In this document: piece by piece, positions 60,224 through 64,000 of the stretch
Layout: each line of letters opens with the position of its first letter
Numbering within the stretch: the stretch's first letter is position 1
NCBI RefSeq assembly: GCF_014054525.1
Contig: NZ_CP059564.1
Location: 754,357 to 818,356, forward strand
Direction: 5' to 3'
Source: Alysiella filiformis
GTDB lineage: Bacteria > Pseudomonadota > Gammaproteobacteria > Burkholderiales > Neisseriaceae
DNA length: 64,000 nucleotides
Position numbers and translations under genes: made by a program
Notes under the pieces: model-generated
Seen by the model: the letters and a program-made list of their open reading frames with translations, nothing else
What the model was told of the DNA's origin: nothing
The model's database searches: none

Positions 60224-60613
60224 ATGAAACCGCTTAAACGCCACCCCGATTTAATCCATTTGTCGCAAGAACATCATCACACTTTGGCATTGTGTGCGCG
60301 GATTTTGCGCGAGCCACACGCCAATCATCAGGCGGAAATTGAGGCACATTATCTTGATTTGGAACAGCATTTTCAAGATGAAGAACGCCAATTTGCCCCT
60401 TTGTGGCAGGCTTTGCCCGACCCCAGTTTGCGCCAACGTTTTGAAGCGGAACACGCTCAATTACGCCATTTGTATCGCCACGCCGAATTTGACAATCCCG
60501 AATGGAACAAAACATTCGCCACTTTGTTGCGCGACCATGCCCGTTTTGAAGAGCGTGAATTGTTTGAAAAATTGGCGGAATTTGCTTTGCCCAAAGTGGC
60601 GTTTGACCGTTAG
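60224..60613 (+). CDS. Hemerythrin-like domain protein
   Basis: The 129-residue protein begins MKPLKRHPDLIHLSQEHHHT and has a four-helix hemerythrin-like pattern with likely metal ligands in LSQEHHHTLAL, HYLDLEQHFQDEERQF, FEAEHAQLRHLY and LRDHARFEERELFEKL. Such proteins bind di-iron and respond to oxygen or nitric oxide or repair iron-sulphur clusters. A GGAA site precedes the ATG. Its neighbour is nnrS, which also suggests a role in nitrosative stress. The exact role is not known. Confidence 0.85.
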   Translation: MKPLKRHPDLIHLSQEHHHTLALCARILREPHANHQAEIEAHYLDLEQHFQDEERQFAPLWQALPDPSLRQRFEAEHAQLRHLYRHAEFDNPEWNKTFATLLRDHARFEERELFEKLAEFALPKVAFDR

Positions 60614-60681
60614 GTTGAAATTTTGCCAAACCGATTCAGGCTGCCTGAAAAACCCATTTCCATCATCAAGGAACAGCAAAA

Positions 60682-61857
60682 ATGTTACAAAAATGCGTTT
60701 CTCACCCCATTTGGGCGATGGCATTTCGCCCTTTTTATTTGTTGGCGGCGATTTATGGTGCGCTTGCCATTTTGTTGTGGGGATTTGGCTATGCAGGCAC
60801 GGCAAGTTTGCCCGTGCAATATTGGCACGCCCACGAGATGATTTGGGGCTACACGGGCGCGATTGTGGTGGCATTTTTGCTTACGGCGGTGGCGACTTGG
60901 ACGGGGCAGCCGCCTGTGCGCGGTGCGTTTTTGATGACATTGGTGGCGTTGTGGCTGCTGGCGCGGATTGCGGTGTATTTTGATGGCGGTGTGGGCGTCA
61001 GCGCGGTGGTGGGGACGGCATTTTATGCGTTGTCGGCGGTTGGCATGGGCATTTCAGTGTGGAAAAGCCGCAATTCGCGCAATTATGTTGCCGTGTTTGC
61101 CTTGCTGCTGTTTGGGGCGAGCCATGCGGTGTTTCATGCGTATTTGCAGCCGTTTAATCCGATGGCTTTGCATCATGGTTTGGTGGCGGGTTTGGTGCTG
61201 GTGTCGGGGTTCATTGGTTTGATTGGCAATCGCATTATTCCGTTTTTTACTGCCAAACGTTTGAATATTCAGCAAGTTCAATCGCCCATGTGGGCAATGT
61301 TGGCGGCTTTGATTTTGCCTATGGGCATGGCAATGTTGTTGCTGTTTCAGGCAGCTTTGCCTTTGGCTGGCGTGTTGGGCGTGGCGGCTGGATTATTGGG
61401 TTTGGTGCAAACATACCGTTGGTTTCATCGCGGTGTGCTGCCTGAAAGCATGTTGTGGATTTTGCATTTGGGTTATGCGTTTGCCAGTTTGGGTTTGGCG
61501 ATTTTGGGGGCGGCACAATTTGCAGGCGGCTACGGCAAAATGGCGAGTTTGGGCATACACCTGATTGGCGTGGGCGGCATTGGTTTGCTGACCATAGGCA
61601 TGATGACGCGCACCGCATTGGGGCATACCGCGCGTCCACTTTATCCTGCGCCCAAGGGTTTGAATGTGGCGTTTTATTGCATGGCGGTGGCGGCGGTGTT
61701 GCGTGGTGTGGCGGCTTTGTTGATGAATGTGAGTGCGGTGGGCTATGTTCATGCTTATCGCACATCGGCGGTGCTGTTTGCGGTGGCGTTGTTGATTTAT
61801 TTTTGGCGATACGCACCGTGGCTCACCCAAGCGCGTTTGGACGGCAAACAGGGGTAA
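60682..61857 (+). CDS. nnrS: NnrS family membrane protein (nitric oxide stress)
   Basis: NnrS is a haem- and copper-containing inner-membrane protein that protects iron-sulphur proteins from nitric oxide. The 391-residue protein starts HPIWAMAFRPFYLLAAIYGA after a short N-terminus and has about 12 membrane helices. Family motifs seen are YWHAHEMIWGYTGAIVVAFL near residue 48, SHAVFHAYLQ, FIGLIGNRIIPFFTAKRLN and IGMMTRTALGHTARPL. It follows the hemerythrin gene by about 70 bases on the same strand. Confidence 0.9.
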   Translation: MLQKCVSHPIWAMAFRPFYLLAAIYGALAILLWGFGYAGTASLPVQYWHAHEMIWGYTGAIVVAFLLTAVATWTGQPPVRGAFLMTLVALWLLARIAVYFDGGVGVSAVVGTAFYALSAVGMGISVWKSRNSRNYVAVFALLLFGASHAVFHAYLQPFNPMALHHGLVAGLVLVSGFIGLIGNRIIPFFTAKRLNIQQVQSPMWAMLAALILPMGMAMLLLFQAALPLAGVLGVAAGLLGLVQTYRWFHRGVLPESMLWILHLGYAFASLGLAILGAAQFAGGYGKMASLGIHLIGVGGIGLLTIGMMTRTALGHTARPLYPAPKGLNVAFYCMAVAAVLRGVAALLMNVSAVGYVHAYRTSAVLFAVALLIYFWRYAPWLTQARLDGKQG

Positions 61858-61988
61858 AGCCGCTTTTCAGGCAGCCTTTCAATGTACTAAAAAAATGGAT
61901 TTTGCCTTCGGCGACTGACTTTTTAAAAAAGTAAGCCAAATACATTAAAGCTGAACGGTTTCTTTTCAAAAAATATTTCAGGCAGCCT

Positions 61989-62140
61989 GAAACCTTTGCA
62001 AAACCTACTTTTAAACTGACGTAGGGGCGGATTTCATATCCGCCCTTTTTTCAATTTATTGATAAGAATGAAAATTTCTGCGAACCTAAACGGGGCAGAT
62101 ATGAAATCTGCCCCTACAAACCGAGTTTTGCAAAGGTTTC
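61989..62140. repeat. Intact R2 element between nnrS and ppk2
   Basis: The ends are GAAACCTTTGCAAAAC and GTTTTGCAAAGGTTTC with the complete uninterrupted body, the best reference copy in this orientation. The rest of the 61858-62402 gap holds two uptake words and a T-rich stretch (about 62150-62280) with a short inverted AAAAAGTCAG motif, but no gene. Confidence 0.8.
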
Positions 62141-62402
62141 AGCCTGAAAATTGAAGTTGCTGAAATACAATCAAAATGGCTGTTGTATTTCAAGTTGTTT
62201 GGCTGACTTTTTCAAAAAGTCAGTCGCCCGCGCGGCGACAGAGCGCAAATCCCAAATATCCCCTTATTTCATTTTTGTTGTCTACTGTAAGGCAGCCTGA
62301 AAAAAGTTCGCACATCATTTGTTTTATCTCATAAAAAGCATGACACACCATCGCAAAATCGCGTTAAAATAAGCAAAATTTCCCACCAATGAAAGGCATA
62401 CC

Positions 62403-63308
62403 ATGAGCGAATTCACGCATCAACCCGACCCATTTGAAGAAATTGAACTCACACCCGAAACGCGCGTTATCGTGGACAAATGGCGCGATGTTGTTTTGGG
62501 TAAAGACCCCGATTTTGCCCCCTTGCCCGAAGGCTACCCCTATGCCCAACGCATGAGCCGCAAAGAATACGAAGCAGAAAAGAAAAAACTGCAAATTGAA
62601 TTGCTCAAAGTGCAAACTTGGGCAAAAGAAACCGACCAAAAAATCGTCATTTTGTTTGAAGGACGCGATGCCGCAGGCAAAGGCGGCACCATCAAACGCT
62701 ATATGGAACACCTCAATCCACGCGGTGCGCGTGTGGTTGCCTTGGAAAAACCCACCGCCAAAGAACGCGGACAATGGTTTTTCCAACGCTATATTGAAAA
62801 CCTGCCCACCGCAGGCGAAATTACCCTGTTTGACCGCTCATGGTACAACCGCGCAGGCGTAGAGCGCGTCATGGGCTTTTGCACCGAGGGCGAATACGCC
62901 CTGTTTATGCGCCAAGCACCTGATTTTGAAAGAATGTTGGTGGACAGCGGCATTCATCTGTTTAAATTTTGGTTTTCCGTATCGCGCGATGAGCAAGCCC
63001 GCCGCTTTGTCAGCCGTTGCTACGACCCATTGAAACATTGGAAATTGTCGCCGATTGACATTCAATCGCTTGACCGTTGGCACGACTACACCGCCGCCAA
63101 AGACCACATGTTTCTCAACACCCACACGCGCTACGCCCCTTGGACGATTATCAAATCGGACGACAAAAAACGCGCTCGTTTGAATTGCATTCGCCACTTC
63201 CTGCTGAATTTGGACTACCCCAACAAAGACTTGGCAGCCATTGGCGAGTTGGACAAACACTTGGTGCTGTTCCCCAAATTGAATGAAACCAAGCACGAAC
63301 ACGGCTGA
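62403..63308 (+). CDS. ppk2: Polyphosphate kinase 2
   Basis: PPK2 enzymes transfer phosphate between polyphosphate and nucleotides. The 301-residue protein has Walker A (IVILFEGRDAAGKGGTIKRY near residue 80), Walker B (ITLFDRSWYNRAGVERVMGF near residue 140) and the lid region SRDEQARRFVSRCYDPLKHW. This single-domain form is typical of PPK2 class I, favouring ADP or GDP, but the class is inferred from length and motif only. An ATG at 62403 follows AAAGGCAT. It stands alone. Confidence 0.93.
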   Translation: MSEFTHQPDPFEEIELTPETRVIVDKWRDVVLGKDPDFAPLPEGYPYAQRMSRKEYEAEKKKLQIELLKVQTWAKETDQKIVILFEGRDAAGKGGTIKRYMEHLNPRGARVVALEKPTAKERGQWFFQRYIENLPTAGEITLFDRSWYNRAGVERVMGFCTEGEYALFMRQAPDFERMLVDSGIHLFKFWFSVSRDEQARRFVSRCYDPLKHWKLSPIDIQSLDRWHDYTAAKDHMFLNTHTRYAPWTIIKSDDKKRARLNCIRHFLLNLDYPNKDLAAIGELDKHLVLFPKLNETKHEHG

Positions 63309-63618
63309 TTTGCGCCAAAACAACAATTCAGGCTGCCTGAATGCCATTTTCAGGCAGCCTGAATTTGACCTCACGCACAAAAAATGCGATAATCCACCCC
63401 AATTTAAGCATACAAACAGCCGTGTTCAACGCGGCTGAAATTATTTTACAGCGCGACAAAATCAACGCGCTGGGTGGTTAGGAGGTGATGTTTTTCATCA
63501 TTGGGCGATGTGGTTTCCGCCTTTTGGCAGCTTTTGCCAATGAAAAAACCGCGTTTCAGGCAGCCTGAATGCTGCCGCACTTTAATTTTTAACTGATTAT
63601 TTGATAAGGATTTTAAAC

Positions 63619-63831
63619 ATGCCTTCTGTTCGTGTAAAAGAAAATGAACCCTTTGAAGTGGCAATGCGCCGTTTTAAACGTGCAATTGAAAAAACAGGTT
63701 TGCTGACCGAATTGCGCGCCCGCGAAGCCTACGAAAAACCCACCACCGAACGCAAACGCAAAAAAGCGGCTGCCGTAAAACGCTTGCAAAAACGCTTGCG
63801 CAGCCAAACTTTGCCACCCAAAATGTATTGA
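63619..63831 (+). CDS. rpsU: 30S ribosomal protein S21
   Basis: The start at 63619 after AAGGA gives [20 protein letters not shown] and 70 residues, the normal length. The basic tail [16 protein letters not shown] is typical. S21 joins the small subunit late and helps mRNA recognition. The upstream gap (63309-63618) has three uptake words and no gene. A terminator follows. Confidence 0.97.
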   Translation: MPSVRVKENEPFEVAMRRFKRAIEKTGLLTELRAREAYEKPTTERKRKKAAAVKRLQKRLRSQTLPPKMY

Positions 63832-63863
63832 TTGTTAAACCCCATTCGGTTTAATTCAAGCTC

Positions 63864-63899
63864 AAATCGCCCAATTTCGCATTGTGAATTGGGCGATTT
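63864..63899 (+). terminator. Terminator of rpsU
   Basis: Thirteen-base arms AAATCGCCCAATT and AATTGGGCGATTT enclose 10 bases and are followed by TGTTTT. Confidence 0.85.
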
Positions 63900-63977
63900 T
63901 GTTTTCAGGCAGCACATACACGATGGCAGCATATCAGTATAAAATACGGCATACTTGTATTCATCACAAAAATAAAA

Positions 63978-64000
63978 ATGAAACCCAATTTCTATCCCAT
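63978..64000 (+). CDS. Possible start of a gene cut by the right edge
   Basis: An ATG followed by codons for KPNFYP runs off the window. The sequence upstream has no clear ribosome site, and the fragment is too short to identify. Confidence 0.2.

Overview
This window comes from a chromosome of the family Neisseriaceae. The main evidence is the DNA-uptake word TTCAGGCAGCCTGAA or its complement, present dozens of times in gaps, terminators and genes. It contains both AGGCAGCCTGAA (the Kingella-type dialect as I recall it) and AGGCTGCCTGAA (the Simonsiella-type dialect), so a Kingella / Simonsiella / Alysiella-like oral bacterium fits better than Neisseria sensu stricto. EF-P with Arg32, a UbiM-like hydroxylase, Slam and the gene set agree. 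Genus and species cannot be fixed from the window.

Layout. 0-11 kb: start of zwf, a purine permease, then envelope genes on the minus strand (lpxA, a membrane protein, rseP, bamA, skp, lpxD, coaD). 11-19.3 kb: efp, an IS630-type element, a Slam outer-membrane translocator and its probable surface lipoprotein, all embedded in repeats. 19.3-28.5 kb: Sel1-like protein, ubiM-like gene, tRNA-Pro/Arg/His, tpx, galU, pgl-glk and a ligA carrying repeat sequence in frame. 28.5-34.1 kb: a second identical IS630 copy, a five-gene operon with an MglA-like GTPase and two roadblock-type proteins, and tRNA-Phe. 34.3-36.6 kb: metE. 36.9-58.8 kb: the complete nuoA-N operon for respiratory complex I, interrupted at seven junctions by unrelated accessory genes (two NTF2-like proteins, membrane and secreted proteins of unknown function, an intact and a decayed DUF559 nuclease gene, a stand-alone STN-like protein, an AAA ATPase-PIN pair). 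58.9-64 kb: hemB, hemerythrin, nnrS, ppk2 and rpsU.

The core genes are ordinary: lipid A synthesis and outer-membrane assembly, sugar-phosphate metabolism, ubiquinone and complex I, haem synthesis and nitric-oxide stress. What stands out is the accessory layer. At least five families of short palindromic or inverted-repeat elements (called R1-R5 here) fill the gaps, nest inside each other and in one case lie in frame within an essential gene. The nuo operon has collected cargo without apparent loss of any nuo gene. The most promising poorly described systems are the GTPase/roadblock operon, the DUF559 gene bracketed by R1 repeats, the AAA-PIN pair, and the Slam locus with its alanine/lysine-rich lipoprotein.

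All identifications rest on reading the translated proteins and motifs by eye; no database search was run.
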